From Bacillus yapensis (GTDB lineage Bacteria; Bacillota; Bacilli; Bacillales; Cytobacillaceae), in contig NZ_SUND01000002.1 in assembly GCF_005280205.1 (NCBI RefSeq), forward strand, positions 310,001 to 374,000: a stretch of DNA of 64,000 nt. Direction: 5' to 3'. Shown one piece after another: positions 8,147-17,328 of this stretch. The stretch's first letter is position 1, and every line of letters starts with the position of its first letter. The notes under the pieces were generated by a model, which saw only the letters and a program-made list of their open reading frames with translations, was not told where the DNA came from and made no database searches. Both the position numbers and the translations under genes were made by a program.

Positions 8147-8887
8147 TTAAATAAAGCCGCCGTTGACACGAATAGTCTGTCCTGTAATCCATTCGGATTT
8201 TTCACTTATCAAAAAGTCAATGACATTGGCAATATCTTCTGGTTCTCCGATACGACCAAATGCGATTGATTTCTTCATCCCTTCGATTTGCTGCTCTGTT
8301 TTTCCAACATTGAAAAGTTCCGTATTAACAGGACCAGGTGCGATAGTATTAATTGTGATTTCCTTTACAGCGAATTCTTTTGCCAATTGGCGTGTAAATT
8401 GTTCAACGGCCCCTTTCGTTCCTGCATAAACACTGTATCCAGGGAACATTTGTCCAAGTACAGATGTAGAGAAATTAATGATTCTTCCTTTAGGTTCCAT
8501 TAGTTTGAGTGCCTGTTGGCAGGCAAAAAATGTCCCTTTTACATTTAAATTGAATTGCCTATCGAAATCTTCTTCTGTTATGTCTAACAGTGATTGAGTT
8601 TTCATGAGTCCTGCGTTGTTTATCAAAATATCAATCTTGCCGTATGTAGCCAATGTGTCAGTAAATAAGGACTCTACGCCAGAGAATGTACTTAGGTCAG
8701 CTTGAATGGGGGTAGCTTCTCCACCTTGTTGTTTTATACTATCGACAACCTCCTGTGCTTTCTCCACGCCGGTTGAATAATTGACGATTACCTTTATACC
8801 TTGTTGTGCTAGCTGTTGAGCGATCGTACGACCAATACCGCGAGAAGAACCAGTGACAATGGCAACTTTTCCATTTAGATTTTGCAT
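8147..8887 (-). CDS. short-chain dehydrogenase/reductase (SDR, FabG-like)
   Basis: A classical SDR of 246 residues. It has the cofactor motif TGSSRGIGRTIA (about residues 12-23), NNAG at about 89-92, a catalytic serine in STSVLGQ, YAGTK as the YxxxK pair, and a C-terminal end GQTIRVNGGFI. It reduces a ketone or oxidises an alcohol with NAD(P)H. The Asn-Tyr-Ser residues next to the first strand (VNYSTG) suggest NADP preference, but weakly. It is monocistronic and convergent with the AHSA1 gene. The substrate is unknown. Confidence 0.9.
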   Translation of the reverse strand: MQNLNGKVAIVTGSSRGIGRTIAQQLAQQGIKVIVNYSTGVEKAQEVVDSIKQQGGEATPIQADLSTFSGVESLFTDTLATYGKIDILINNAGLMKTQSLLDITEEDFDRQFNLNVKGTFFACQQALKLMEPKGRIINFSTSVLGQMFPGYSVYAGTKGAVEQFTRQLAKEFAVKEITINTIAPGPVNTELFNVGKTEQQIEGMKKSIAFGRIGEPEDIANVIDFLISEKSEWITGQTIRVNGGFI

Positions 8888-9061
8888 ATTAATGGCTCCT
8901 TTTTAAATATTTAGTAATGAAGCTGATTCATTCTTTACCCTTAATGCAGTTGGGATTTTGCAAAACGATCTCTTTCATACTTAACGATATCAACTATCCA
9001 TTCGATAGTAAAATTTGAAGCCCAACTCAAACCGTTGTCAGTAAAAATACCGATACAAATC

Positions 9062-9670
9062 ATGGGGGTGGTTCTGATTAGAAATTTTAGTGTTCTTATC
9101 ATAATATTGTTTTTATGTGGCTGCTCAGGCAGTACTAGTAAACTGACAGATACAGAAACAAGTGCTGAGATTCAATTCGTTGAAAAAATAGGAGCAGATA
9201 CCATTACGATAGAGTATACGCTAGATAATATGGATCGAGGAGAACGTGACTATTATGAGCAACCGGTTGTCATCGAGCAGAATATAGAGACAAACAACCT
9301 TACAAGAGGGTCTGTTGTTTGGTTTGAGGACGTGAGCGGAGAACAGAAGATTTCTAGAGTCATTGGCTTGCCCAATGAAGCTATTAATATAAAGGACGGT
9401 CAAATATTCATAGATGGTCAGCAACTTGATGCATTTTATGGCAAGGCACATAGAGCAGGGCTTGCAAAACAAGAATATCTCGACGCAATGAAAGATGCTA
9501 AATCGACTTATGACGAAAAAGCTGCGAATGCAACTTTCGAAAAGGAACTCAAGGAACAGAAACTTGGTGACAAGGAATATTTTCTTGTTTCAGATGACTG
9601 GTTCCGTGGGGAGATGAGTGTAGTAATGGAACAACAAATAACTGGAATCGTTTTAGGTTACGAAAAGTGA
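9062..9670 (+). CDS. signal-peptidase-I-like lipoprotein lacking the catalytic dyad
   Basis: After a short hydrophobic segment comes a lipobox (LFLCGC, Cys about residue 19-20), so the protein is probably lipid-anchored outside the membrane. The body contains the type I signal peptidase fold signature RGSVVWFEDVSGEQ...ISRVIGLPNEAINIKDGQIFIDGQQLD and, near the end, EYFLVSDDWFRGE. The lysine expected before RVIGLPG is Ser, and no SMxPTL serine box exists, so it should not cleave peptides. No ribosome binding site precedes ATG 9062; GGGGGTGG at 9064-9071 would instead serve an ATT at 9077 or the GTG at 9068. It stands alone. Confidence 0.65.
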   Translation: MGVVLIRNFSVLIIILFLCGCSGSTSKLTDTETSAEIQFVEKIGADTITIEYTLDNMDRGERDYYEQPVVIEQNIETNNLTRGSVVWFEDVSGEQKISRVIGLPNEAINIKDGQIFIDGQQLDAFYGKAHRAGLAKQEYLDAMKDAKSTYDEKAANATFEKELKEQKLGDKEYFLVSDDWFRGEMSVVMEQQITGIVLGYEK

Positions 9671-9702
9671 AATGAAAATCGCCTCAGAGAGTCAAGTACG
9701 TA

Positions 9703-10272
9703 TTATCTTCTAATCATTTTATACCTTTTGATATAGGAATAGGCAAAATAGCCAAAAACAAATCCCACCGAATTTAGTATCAGATCATCGACATCAAATT
9801 GTCGATAGGAAAAACCTAATATGAAAGAAATCAACAATTGTAAAGTTTCGATGAATAGAGAACTGGCAAGACCAATTAGCCACAAGCTATTAATTTGTAT
9901 ATCTCTTTTTAGAAAGTACAAATATAAACCAAATGGGGATAACAAAATCAAATTCCCACCTAGATATGTGATTTGAAGAAGATAAATATTGTAAATAAAC
10001 GCATCTGAAATACCTTGAATAATGGTAGAGAATGGGATGAAGTTATAAATAAAAAGCTGTTCGGTTTCTAATTTGTTAATTGAATCTTGTATCGCTGCAG
10101 TTTGAAAGGGAATCGGAAATATAGTCAGTCTCAACAGACCTAGGATGTACAACAAGAAAAGAAAATCGACAAAGACACGGCTTACAGATTTATTTCTTTT
10201 CCATAATTCGATTCCGTTATAGATTAAAAATCCGATTAAACTAGCAAGTGCGAAAAATGTAATTTCCAACAT
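9703..10272 (-). CDS. VanZ family protein
   Basis: A 189-residue membrane protein with five hydrophobic segments and the VanZ pattern: LGLLRLTIFPIPF, NFIPFSTI, NLILLSPFGLYLYFL, then SSLFIETLQLLI and YRQFDVDDLILNSVGFVFGY. VanZ-like proteins are found in teicoplanin-resistance clusters and widely as housekeeping genes of unclear role. No resistance genes accompany it here. The ATG follows a GGAGGG site. Confidence 0.9.
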   Translation of the reverse strand: MLEITFFALASLIGFLIYNGIELWKRNKSVSRVFVDFLFLLYILGLLRLTIFPIPFQTAAIQDSINKLETEQLFIYNFIPFSTIIQGISDAFIYNIYLLQITYLGGNLILLSPFGLYLYFLKRDIQINSLWLIGLASSLFIETLQLLISFILGFSYRQFDVDDLILNSVGFVFGYFAYSYIKRYKMIRR

Positions 10273-10355
10273 TTTGATCCCTCCTAATCCAATATACTAA
10301 ATTTTTGGAATTGGATCACATGTGGAGAATATTAATCGTAGGTGTGGTGAATACA

Positions 10356-11126
10356 ATGACAGTCCATGTTCCTGAGTACATTGAAAGACTCGTTGGACAA
10401 ATCTATGAAATTAATAAACTATCAGAACAAGGCTGCACATCAGAGGTACGAAAGATCCTAGCTGCAAGTGGCACCTATTTATTGAAAAGCTCTTTCGATA
10501 ATAGATACCGAGAATGGTTAAAAATGGAGGCACTTGTTTTAGAGAAACTAAGCAACCAACATGCTATTCCAGTTCCACGATATTATGGTTTTTTCGAGGA
10601 CGATAAGAGTAGTCACTTAATCATGTCCTTTGAAAAAGGAATGACATTAACTAAAGCCTTAAAAAATGCAAAGAACCGAGACGAAAAGCTAACCCTAATT
10701 CGAAGTTTTGGTCAATTTTTACATCAACTTCATGAAACAGAATTACCAGAGTCGCTAAATCGAGAGAATGATTGGCTGGAAGAGCAACTAATAAGAGCTG
10801 AAAAGTATGTGCGAAGAGGACAAACAGAAGGGAGTCAGCAATTACTAGAACAGCTTCAATCTAATAAGCCACTTCCGGTTAGACAAACGCTCATTCATGG
10901 TGATTGTACAACTGATAACGTTCTTGTCGTAGACGGAAAAGTTAGCTTGTTCATTGATGTTTCTGGAATGGCTGTTGGCGATCCGCGATATGACGAATCG
11001 CTGGCGATTGGGTGTTTTGTGAATGAACCTAAGTGTGTAGAGGTTTTTTATCAAGGTTACCAACGTTATCGTATAAAAAAAGAAGAATACCAATACTTTA
11101 ATGAGGGTCTATATGAATTTTTCTAA
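10356..11126 (+). CDS. aminoglycoside phosphotransferase (APH)/choline kinase-like protein
   Basis: A kinase-like fold of 256 residues. It has an ATP-binding region (SGTYLLKSSFD...WLKMEALVLEKLS), the catalytic loop LIHGDCTTDNVLV (HGD and Asn) and a metal-binding aspartate in FIDVSGMAVGDPRYD. The ATG at 10356 has GGTGTGGTGA upstream; the longer reading from 10305 adds an unlikely N-terminus. Homologues phosphorylate small alcohols; antibiotic resistance cannot be concluded. It is complete and convergent with a small membrane protein gene. Confidence 0.85.
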   Translation: MTVHVPEYIERLVGQIYEINKLSEQGCTSEVRKILAASGTYLLKSSFDNRYREWLKMEALVLEKLSNQHAIPVPRYYGFFEDDKSSHLIMSFEKGMTLTKALKNAKNRDEKLTLIRSFGQFLHQLHETELPESLNRENDWLEEQLIRAEKYVRRGQTEGSQQLLEQLQSNKPLPVRQTLIHGDCTTDNVLVVDGKVSLFIDVSGMAVGDPRYDESLAIGCFVNEPKCVEVFYQGYQRYRIKKEEYQYFNEGLYEFF

Positions 11127-11165
11127 AGTCATTCTTAGCGGATGGCTTTTTCTGATCGGAGTAAA

Positions 11166-11348
11166 TTATTTCTTCACATTCTTATCCTCTGTATTTCTTC
11201 TGATAAAAGGAATCTTCTTTTCGCTCATCAAGTACCAAATGAGGATAGGAGCAATGATATTAAGAAGAAAAACCGCCACTACAATGGTCCAGATAAACCA
11301 ACCTGTATTAAGTACATGCTGATACAACCAAGAATGATACAAGTCCAT
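11166..11348 (-). CDS. small membrane protein, 60 residues
   Basis: One strong hydrophobic stretch (WFIWTIVVAVFLLNIIAPILIWYLM, given in part: residues 17-41) is flanked by a polar N-terminus and a basic tail KNVKK. GGAGG lies nine bases before the ATG, much better than for the reading frames on the other strand. The family is not recognised. It lies between the APH gene and the germination operon and is transcribed away from the latter. Confidence 0.6.
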   Translation of the reverse strand: MDLYHSWLYQHVLNTGWFIWTIVVAVFLLNIIAPILIWYLMSEKKIPFIRRNTEDKNVKK

Positions 11349-11477
11349 AGGGGCAGACCTCCAAATGTCGTTTATGTTTCATGATGACCATTATGTGTGT
11401 AAGCAATACCTCGTTGAATAAATTTTGGTAATGAAGCGAATAATTAACAAAGAGTTTAATGACAAAGGAGTTTCTCT

Positions 11478-13157
11478 ATGCCTGATGAGCTAGAACTTAA
11501 GTTGACTTCCACTTTTACATTCGATATAGAGAGTAATATTTCATTGATTAGAGAAATCTTAGGTCATAGTGTCGACCTCGTCCAACGAGATTTTATTTTT
11601 CATCAGGAAAAACAAATACGAGGTGTGCTCTTTTATACAGACGGTTTAATTGATAAAGAGGAAATTAATAAAGCTTTAAAAACGTTAATTAATTGCTCTG
11701 ACGAAATCTTGAGTTCTTGTATTGGTGACCGAATGGGCGATGAGCTGACGAAGAATATTAAGACATATCTTTTAAACAATGTTTCGGTTAATCAGTCGAA
11801 TAAAGTGCAGGATGCAATTGATGGAATTTTATCTGGGGATACGGCTATCATCATTGACCGCACTGAGCAGGTTATTATTTTGTCATCTAGGGGAGCAGAT
11901 GCTAGGTCAATTGAGGAGCCACAAACAGAGCAAGTTGTAAGAGGACCTCGGGATGGATTTACCGAAAATATCCGAACGAATACTGCTCTTGTAAGAAGAC
12001 GAATTCGTGATCCACAATTTCGAGTGGAATCTATGAAAATAGGGAAGAAATCAAAAACGGATGTTAATATCGCCTATTTGAAAGGGACTGTCAAAGAAGG
12101 ACTTGTAGAAGAAGTAAAAAAGCGCTTAGCGCGGATCGAAATTGATGCTGTTATTGATAGTGGATATATTGAAGAACTAATTGAAGATGCGCCATTTTCT
12201 CCGTTTACTACCGTTCAAAGTACAGAGAGACCGGATAAAGTGGCTTCTTACATTTTTGAAGGAAGAGTCGCCATTTTTGTCGATAATTCTCCTTTTGTAT
12301 TAACTGCACCAGCATATTTCTGGCAGTTTCTACAGGCGAGTGATGATTATTACTCACGGTATATGTCAGGTACTTTTTTTCGATTAATGCGTTATATTGC
12401 ATTCATTATTAGCTTGACTCTTCCTTCCCTGTATGTCCTTTTGATTAGCTTTCATCAAGAGATGATTCCGACTCCATTGGCATTAACGATCGCTTCTGGA
12501 AGAGAAGTGATTCCATTTCCTGTCCTTTTGGAAGCACTAATTATGGAGATTTCCTTTGAGTTAATGAGAGAAGCTGGTTTAAGGATGCCAAAACCGGTGG
12601 GACAAGCAGTTAGTATTGTCGGTTCTCTTGTCATTGGACAGGCGGCAGTTCAAGCAGGTGTGGTTTCTCCTTTTATGGTCATCATTGTGGCTCTTACAGG
12701 GATTGCTTCCTTTGCCATTCCCAACTACGGAGCATCATTTTCCATTCGTTTGATCCGTTTTCCCTTATTAATTGCATCAGGGACATTGGGCCTACTAGGG
12801 TTTGCCTCAATGTTCACGATTATAGCTATTCATGCTTTGTCACTGCGTTCCTTCGGGGAATCTTACCTAGCTCCAGCAACACCTTTCAAACCTTCGGATC
12901 AAAAAGATTTTCTGATTCGGATGCCATGGTGGAGAATGGACACAAATGCTCAATTGGCTGAAGGGGAGCAGTATCGTCTTGGAGAACATCAAGTACCGTC
13001 CCCGCCGCCAAAAGGGGTTGACAAGGAGGGTGATAAAGGTCAGAAACCTCCGGAAAAAAAGAAATCTGATAATGAAAATAATCCTCCATCCTCTAAACAA
13101 TCCTTAGTGAAAATCAGAAGAAAGAAACGGAAGTGGGGGAAAAAGGATGAAACATAA
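11478..13157 (+). CDS. spore germination protein, GerA family (A subunit)
   Basis: 559 residues with a large hydrophilic N-domain (1-270), then several membrane segments (about 285-450) and a basic, proline-rich C-tail (PSPPPKGVDKEGDKGQKPPEK). Family blocks include VVRGPRDGFTENIRTN, ALVRRRIRDP and GQAVSIVGSLVIGQAAVQAG. The A subunit sits in the inner spore membrane with the B permease and C lipoprotein as a nutrient receptor. AAAGGAG precedes the ATG. Upstream TGAATA (11415-11420) followed 17 bases on by an A+T-rich -10 might be a forespore sigma-G promoter, but the match is poor. Confidence 0.95.
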   Translation: MPDELELKLTSTFTFDIESNISLIREILGHSVDLVQRDFIFHQEKQIRGVLFYTDGLIDKEEINKALKTLINCSDEILSSCIGDRMGDELTKNIKTYLLNNVSVNQSNKVQDAIDGILSGDTAIIIDRTEQVIILSSRGADARSIEEPQTEQVVRGPRDGFTENIRTNTALVRRRIRDPQFRVESMKIGKKSKTDVNIAYLKGTVKEGLVEEVKKRLARIEIDAVIDSGYIEELIEDAPFSPFTTVQSTERPDKVASYIFEGRVAIFVDNSPFVLTAPAYFWQFLQASDDYYSRYMSGTFFRLMRYIAFIISLTLPSLYVLLISFHQEMIPTPLALTIASGREVIPFPVLLEALIMEISFELMREAGLRMPKPVGQAVSIVGSLVIGQAAVQAGVVSPFMVIIVALTGIASFAIPNYGASFSIRLIRFPLLIASGTLGLLGFASMFTIIAIHALSLRSFGESYLAPATPFKPSDQKDFLIRMPWWRMDTNAQLAEGEQYRLGEHQVPSPPPKGVDKEGDKGQKPPEKKKSDNENNPPSSKQSLVKIRRKKRKWGKKDET

Positions 13158-14334
13158 AGGAATTGTCTTTTTACTGTTTACGTTGTCTCTGCTACTAACA
13201 GGATGTGCAGGAAAAAGAGAGTTAAATGAATTGGCTATTGTGATGGCAGTAGGAATTGATAAAGGGGAGGAGGGAAATGTAAGAGTCACAGCTCAAATCC
13301 CTCGCCCATCCGACGCAAGGGGACAAACAGGTGCTCCTTCGGGCCAAACAGGAGATGCGATCTGGTCTGTTTCAGCTGAAGGAAAGACGCTCTTCGAAGC
13401 GATTCGTAATCTTGGTAGGTTCTCACCAAGAAGAATTTTTTGGGCCCATAATTTTATAATCGTTATTAATGAAGAATTTGCGAAAACGGGCATTCAAGAT
13501 GTCATTGATTTTTTCACAAGAAATCCAGAGCTCCGAATGAATACTTGGGTAGCAGTAACGCCAGATAAAGCGGTTGAAGTGGTGACAACCATTACGGGAT
13601 TGGAGGTCATTCCAGGGGAGGCGGTGGATAAATTGTTACGTTATAGCGCCATTACTTCACAGGCACCACGAACAACGATGCGAAACCTCTACAGCTCGTA
13701 TTTAAGCGAAGGGTCAGACCCTGTTTTAACTCGAGTTAGGCTTGTGGAAAAAGGAGTTTCGAATGAAGATCCTGGAAAAATGAACGTAAAGCAAGTTGAA
13801 CTCGCAGGTGCTGGAGTTTTTAAAAAGGATAAATTAATCGGAATTTTGGAAGGAGATGAAGTACGTGGACTTATTCCGTTCATCGAGAGGCTCGAATCCG
13901 TGATCTTAAGTGTTTCGTGTCCTAACGATAAGAGTGAGAATGTATCCTTGGAGCTCCGCCATCAAAACTTCAAGATCATTCCCGGCTATGAAGATGGAAA
14001 GCCAACATTTCATGTGAAATTAGTTACATATAGCAGTATTGCAGAAGCAGACTGCCCTATTTCTTTGAAGGATAAAAAACAAGTAGATGAAATGGAAAAG
14101 GAATTGGAAGAACTTTTGTACAATGACATTAAGAAAATCGTTGATAAAGTGAAGAAAGACTATCATGCGGATATTCTACGTTTGGGTGAGGAGTTTAATA
14201 ACAAATATCCAAGCGAATGGAAGCAATTAAAGGCTGATTGGAAAGAAAGGCTCCAAGACGCGAAAATCGATATCGTGGTTGATGCGAAAATTAAAAATTC
14301 AGTATTACTATATAACCCTACAAAATCCAACTAG
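13147..14334 (+). CDS. spore germination lipoprotein, Ger(x)C family (C subunit)
   Basis: The 395-residue protein begins with a lipoprotein signal (lipobox LLLTGCAGK, Cys about residue 20). The GerC hallmark ELNELAIVMAVGIDK follows, then APSGQTGDAIWSVSAEGKTLFEAIRNL and RRIFWAHNFIIVINEEFAK. The C-terminal third is helical and charged. It is the membrane-anchored outer component of the germinant receptor. Its start overlaps the A-subunit gene by 11 bases, giving the order A-C-B as in B. subtilis gerK. Confidence 0.95.
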   Translation: MKHKGIVFLLFTLSLLLTGCAGKRELNELAIVMAVGIDKGEEGNVRVTAQIPRPSDARGQTGAPSGQTGDAIWSVSAEGKTLFEAIRNLGRFSPRRIFWAHNFIIVINEEFAKTGIQDVIDFFTRNPELRMNTWVAVTPDKAVEVVTTITGLEVIPGEAVDKLLRYSAITSQAPRTTMRNLYSSYLSEGSDPVLTRVRLVEKGVSNEDPGKMNVKQVELAGAGVFKKDKLIGILEGDEVRGLIPFIERLESVILSVSCPNDKSENVSLELRHQNFKIIPGYEDGKPTFHVKLVTYSSIAEADCPISLKDKKQVDEMEKELEELLYNDIKKIVDKVKKDYHADILRLGEEFNNKYPSEWKQLKADWKERLQDAKIDIVVDAKIKNSVLLYNPTKSN

Positions 14335-14343
14335 GAGCTATCA

Positions 14344-15456
14344 ATGAGAGTTCAAATTTCGAATGGTATGTTTATGGCAATTATTATTAATATGGTGTAT
14401 GCGAAAGCAATCGGCATCACGCAAGGTTCACTCGCGAGAGAAGTAGGCAATGATATGTGGATATCTACTATTTTTTCTACTCTTCAGGGAATTATGATGA
14501 TTGTGTTTGTGACTTATGTGATTAAACGAACCCCTAAAATGGATATATTTGAACAGAGTGAACTGCTGCTTGGGAAGATATTCTCTAAAATAATCGCTTT
14601 GTTCTTTTTTATCTTTTTTCTATTTGCTTTCGGGGGAGTTAGTGCAACCTTTGTCTATCATTTAAAAGATTTCTTTCTCCCAGATGCTCCTTTAGTTTTA
14701 TTTATCATTGCAGCTTTCATCATGGGAGTTTACGGTATTTTCTTTGGTTTAGAAGTTATCGGTAGAATGGCACTCATTGGGGTGTTTTCAATCATTGCCT
14801 TAAATGTTCTGATCATTCTAGGCTCACTTTCCGAATTTCGAGTAGAGGAACTGGAACCGATTTTTGAGTCAGGTTTCCTTAGTACTTTATGGGCTAGTCG
14901 GCACAATGATACGGATTGGCTTATGGCAACGATGATGGCAGCTATCATCCTTCCGCATGTTGGGAAACAAGAATCTTGGGGGAAATCGGGGATAGTTGGA
15001 ATAGGACTAGGTGGTCTATTTGTGGTTCTGTGGCCGATTTTACAAACTGGAGTTTTAACATCTGAAGTTACCGCTCAATATTTCGTGGCTTGTATGCAGA
15101 TGGCAAGAAGTGCTCATATTGGCTTGTTTCTACATCGCTATGAGCTAATCATGGTTGCATTCTTTGCTATATCCGCGTTAATTCAAATTATGATGACCTT
15201 CTTATGTGCTTCGATTGCGGTTCAAAGGCTCTTTGGATTGAAGGATTATCGGCCTGTTATTGTACCAGTTGCCTTAATCCTGTGTGGAGGTGGGTATTGC
15301 CTTGTTTTTGACCACCAGATTGCAATGGACTTTTTAGAAAAAACCTGGATATACGTTGCTTTATCAATTGGATTTGGAGTGCCTCTCTTATTATGGCTAA
15401 TCGGTTTCCTATTGAAAAAGAAATTTAAAAATACAAATATGGAGGCCTCTTCATAA
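14344..15456 (+). CDS. spore germination permease, GerB family (B subunit)
   Basis: A 370-residue protein with about ten membrane segments, related to the amino acid-polyamine-organocation transporters. Typical features are the N-terminal GMFMAIIINMVYAKAIGITQG and the segment REVGNDMWISTIFSTLQG. B subunits bind the germinant in the spore inner membrane; the specificity cannot be read from sequence. It starts nine bases after gerC, and a strong terminator follows its stop. Confidence 0.95.
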   Translation: MRVQISNGMFMAIIINMVYAKAIGITQGSLAREVGNDMWISTIFSTLQGIMMIVFVTYVIKRTPKMDIFEQSELLLGKIFSKIIALFFFIFFLFAFGGVSATFVYHLKDFFLPDAPLVLFIIAAFIMGVYGIFFGLEVIGRMALIGVFSIIALNVLIILGSLSEFRVEELEPIFESGFLSTLWASRHNDTDWLMATMMAAIILPHVGKQESWGKSGIVGIGLGGLFVVLWPILQTGVLTSEVTAQYFVACMQMARSAHIGLFLHRYELIMVAFFAISALIQIMMTFLCASIAVQRLFGLKDYRPVIVPVALILCGGGYCLVFDHQIAMDFLEKTWIYVALSIGFGVPLLLWLIGFLLKKKFKNTNMEASS

Positions 15457-15465
15457 TGACGTATT

Positions 15466-15500
15466 CACAGCCATGAAAGTGGCTGTGTTTTCAATTTTTT
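15466..15500 (+). terminator. terminator of the germination operon
   Basis: CACAGCCA and TGGCTGTG form a perfect 8-base stem with a six-base loop, followed by TTTTCAATTTTTT. Confidence 0.85.
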
Positions 15501-15561
15501 AGGTTTCAAAATTTTGGGTATTATGAGAAAATAGGAAGAAAATCACAATAGGAGAATACAT

Positions 15562-16083
15562 ATGGGGAATCAGCTTCGTTTGGTTAAGCCAGTAATCGAT
15601 TTGGAAAAAGAGTATTTCTCATTTTATCAGGAATGGATAAATAGTGGGGAAAAGATGGTACCGTGGGTGATTCAAAAGGACCCAACTAATTTTCCTGAGA
15701 TGGTGCAGTTTTTGCATAATAGCGCGAAGGGGATTGGGATTAAAGAAGGATGGGTGCCAGATTCAACGTATTGGCTTGTAAACGAAGATAATCGGATTCT
15801 TGGAGTTGTGAATATCCGTCATCAACTAACTGAACTTCTCCTGAATAGTGGGGGACATATTGGTTATGGCATTCGTCCTTCGGAAAGAAGGAAGGGTTAT
15901 GCAACGAAGTTACTTGCTTTGTCTCTTGAAATAACGAAGGAATTAGGGATTCGAAAAGCTCTTGTGGTATGTGATGAAATCAATATTGCTTCCGCAAAAA
16001 CAATTTTGAAAAATGGGGGTATTCCTGATTCCGATTATATAGAAGAAGATGGCAATGTGATCAAAAGGTTTTGGATTGAATGA
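15562..16083 (+). CDS. GNAT family N-acetyltransferase
   Basis: 173 residues. The acetyl-CoA loop is RPSERRKGYATKLLALSLE, after HIGYGIRPSE, and the C-terminal part has ALVVCDEINIASAKTILKNGG, the arrangement of RimJ/RimL-like and Bacillus YwnH-like acetyltransferases. AGGAG precedes the ATG. It starts a compact group of four genes with overlapping ends, running to 17328. The acceptor is unknown. Confidence 0.85.
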   Translation: MGNQLRLVKPVIDLEKEYFSFYQEWINSGEKMVPWVIQKDPTNFPEMVQFLHNSAKGIGIKEGWVPDSTYWLVNEDNRILGVVNIRHQLTELLLNSGGHIGYGIRPSERRKGYATKLLALSLEITKELGIRKALVVCDEINIASAKTILKNGGIPDSDYIEEDGNVIKRFWIE

Positions 16084-16100
16084 TGGAGGGATGAACAAGG

Positions 16101-16358
16101 ATGGAATATATTTTGGGGTTCTTATTAGGTTTTCTACAATTGTTTTATCCTTTATTGCTCGCGTCAATCTTTACATTTATTTACGCATTGATTAAACGGT
16201 CTTGGAAATGGATGCTCGTTAGTGGTATTTTACTATTTCCAGATGCGTGGTATTTCAGTTGGTACCCACCATTTCCGTGGGCGAAATTTATCCCATTGAT
16301 CCAAGTTATTATCGCCTATATTTTGTATCGCACGAAGGGGAAGGAGAAGTCAAAATGA
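16101..16358 (+). CDS. small membrane protein, 85 residues
   Basis: Three hydrophobic segments (ILGFLLGFLQLFYPLLLASIF, WKWMLVSGILLFPDAWYF, FIPLIQVIIAYILY) and a basic tail. No family is recognised. TGGAGGG lies upstream of the ATG. Its stop overlaps the start of the phosphoesterase gene by four bases (ATGA), so the two are coupled. Confidence 0.65.
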   Translation: MEYILGFLLGFLQLFYPLLLASIFTFIYALIKRSWKWMLVSGILLFPDAWYFSWYPPFPWAKFIPLIQVIIAYILYRTKGKEKSK

Positions 16359-17098
16359 CAAAGATTGCTATTATTTCAGATATTCATGGAAATAAAACGG
16401 CATTGGAAGCTGTGCTCGAAGATATCAAACAAAGAGAGATTGATAGAATCTTTTGTTTAGGGGATTTAATTGGAAAGGGACCTCAGGGATCTGCTTGTAT
16501 CGAATTAATTCAAAAGAATTGTGAGAAAGTCATCCGAGGAAATTGGGATGTATTTATCCAAACTCCGAGCGAGAGCGAATTCATTCAGTGGTTTCAAGAA
16601 CGTTTATCAGTGGAAGATTATCAGTACTTGGCATCTCTACCATTTCATATTGACATTGAATTGAACGGACAATTGATTCGCTTTTTCCATGCTTCCCCTA
16701 GAAGTGAGTTTGAACGGATATTACCATCGCCGATTCACCCAATTGAGAAACGTTTATCGATGTTTGAACACAGTGAAGAAACTGGTTTTCACGAGAACAC
16801 TCCAGATATCGTTTTCTATGGTGATATTCATGCAACGTTTTTAGAAACTTTTGATAACGGGATCCTATGTAATGTTGGGAGTGTCGGGAATTCTCTTGAT
16901 TTAACAGCTGCTTCATATGCCATTCTTGACGGAACACAACCGAATAATGCGATTCAATTTGTGCGAGTAGATTATGACCGGGAATTAGAACTCCAGATTG
17001 CTAAAGAAATGGGTTTACCTGCTCTAGATAAATATTATGATGAAATCATGTTGGCAAAATATCGGGGTGCTCCTAAAAATAGGGAGGAAGATAAATGA
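16355..17098 (+). CDS. metallophosphoesterase family protein
   Basis: 247 residues of the calcineurin-like fold. Metal-binding motifs are SDIHGNKTALEAVL, FCLGDLIGKGP, RGNWD and YGDIHATF; the final CNVGSVGNSLD resembles the YfcE/diadenosine-tetraphosphatase group. AAGGAGAAG precedes ATG 16355; the frame extends upstream to 16247 only because it overlaps the previous gene. It likely hydrolyses a phosphodiester or phosphomonoester with two metal ions; the substrate is unknown. Confidence 0.9.
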   Translation: MTKIAIISDIHGNKTALEAVLEDIKQREIDRIFCLGDLIGKGPQGSACIELIQKNCEKVIRGNWDVFIQTPSESEFIQWFQERLSVEDYQYLASLPFHIDIELNGQLIRFFHASPRSEFERILPSPIHPIEKRLSMFEHSEETGFHENTPDIVFYGDIHATFLETFDNGILCNVGSVGNSLDLTAASYAILDGTQPNNAIQFVRVDYDRELELQIAKEMGLPALDKYYDEIMLAKYRGAPKNREEDK

Positions 17099-17328
17099 GT
17101 CTTCTTGATTTAATGCCACTTGGCATTGCTGGGGCTATTGTGATATTGGTGTTGATTGGTTTTTACAAGGTATTTGTCAAGAAGAAAAATGTTACGCCTT
17201 TTTATACGCCTTTTGATGAGATTACCGGCCAGAGTCCAATAGAATTTCACGAAGAGCAGGTGATTCTTGCCGAGGATGAAGACCAAGGCGATGACAAGGA
17301 TAAAAATAGACCACTTCACGAAGGATGA
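17095..17328 (+). CDS. DUF3951-like small membrane protein
   Basis: One N-terminal membrane segment (IAGAIVILVLIGFYKVFV), then a short conserved-looking motif (FYTPFDEITGQSPIEFHEE) that I recognise from Bacillus DUF3951 proteins, and an acidic tail. 77 residues. ATGA overlap with the phosphoesterase gene shows translational coupling. The function is unknown. Confidence 0.65.
   Translation: MSLLDLMPLGIAGAIVILVLIGFYKVFVKKKNVTPFYTPFDEITGQSPIEFHEEQVILAEDEDQGDDKDKNRPLHEG

Noticed and set aside
9703-11126. Antibiotic-resistance island (VanZ plus APH-like gene)
   Set aside because: The two genes are convergent neighbours without other van genes, integrase or mobile-element ends, and both families are common housekeeping genes in Bacillus.
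11101-11384. Plus-strand frames after the APH gene
   Set aside because: They overlap a minus-strand small membrane protein gene with a well-placed GGAGG and have no convincing start signals.
16247-16354. N-terminal extension of the metallophosphoesterase
   Set aside because: It overlaps the upstream membrane gene; AAGGAGAAG and the SDIHG motif fit a start at 16355.
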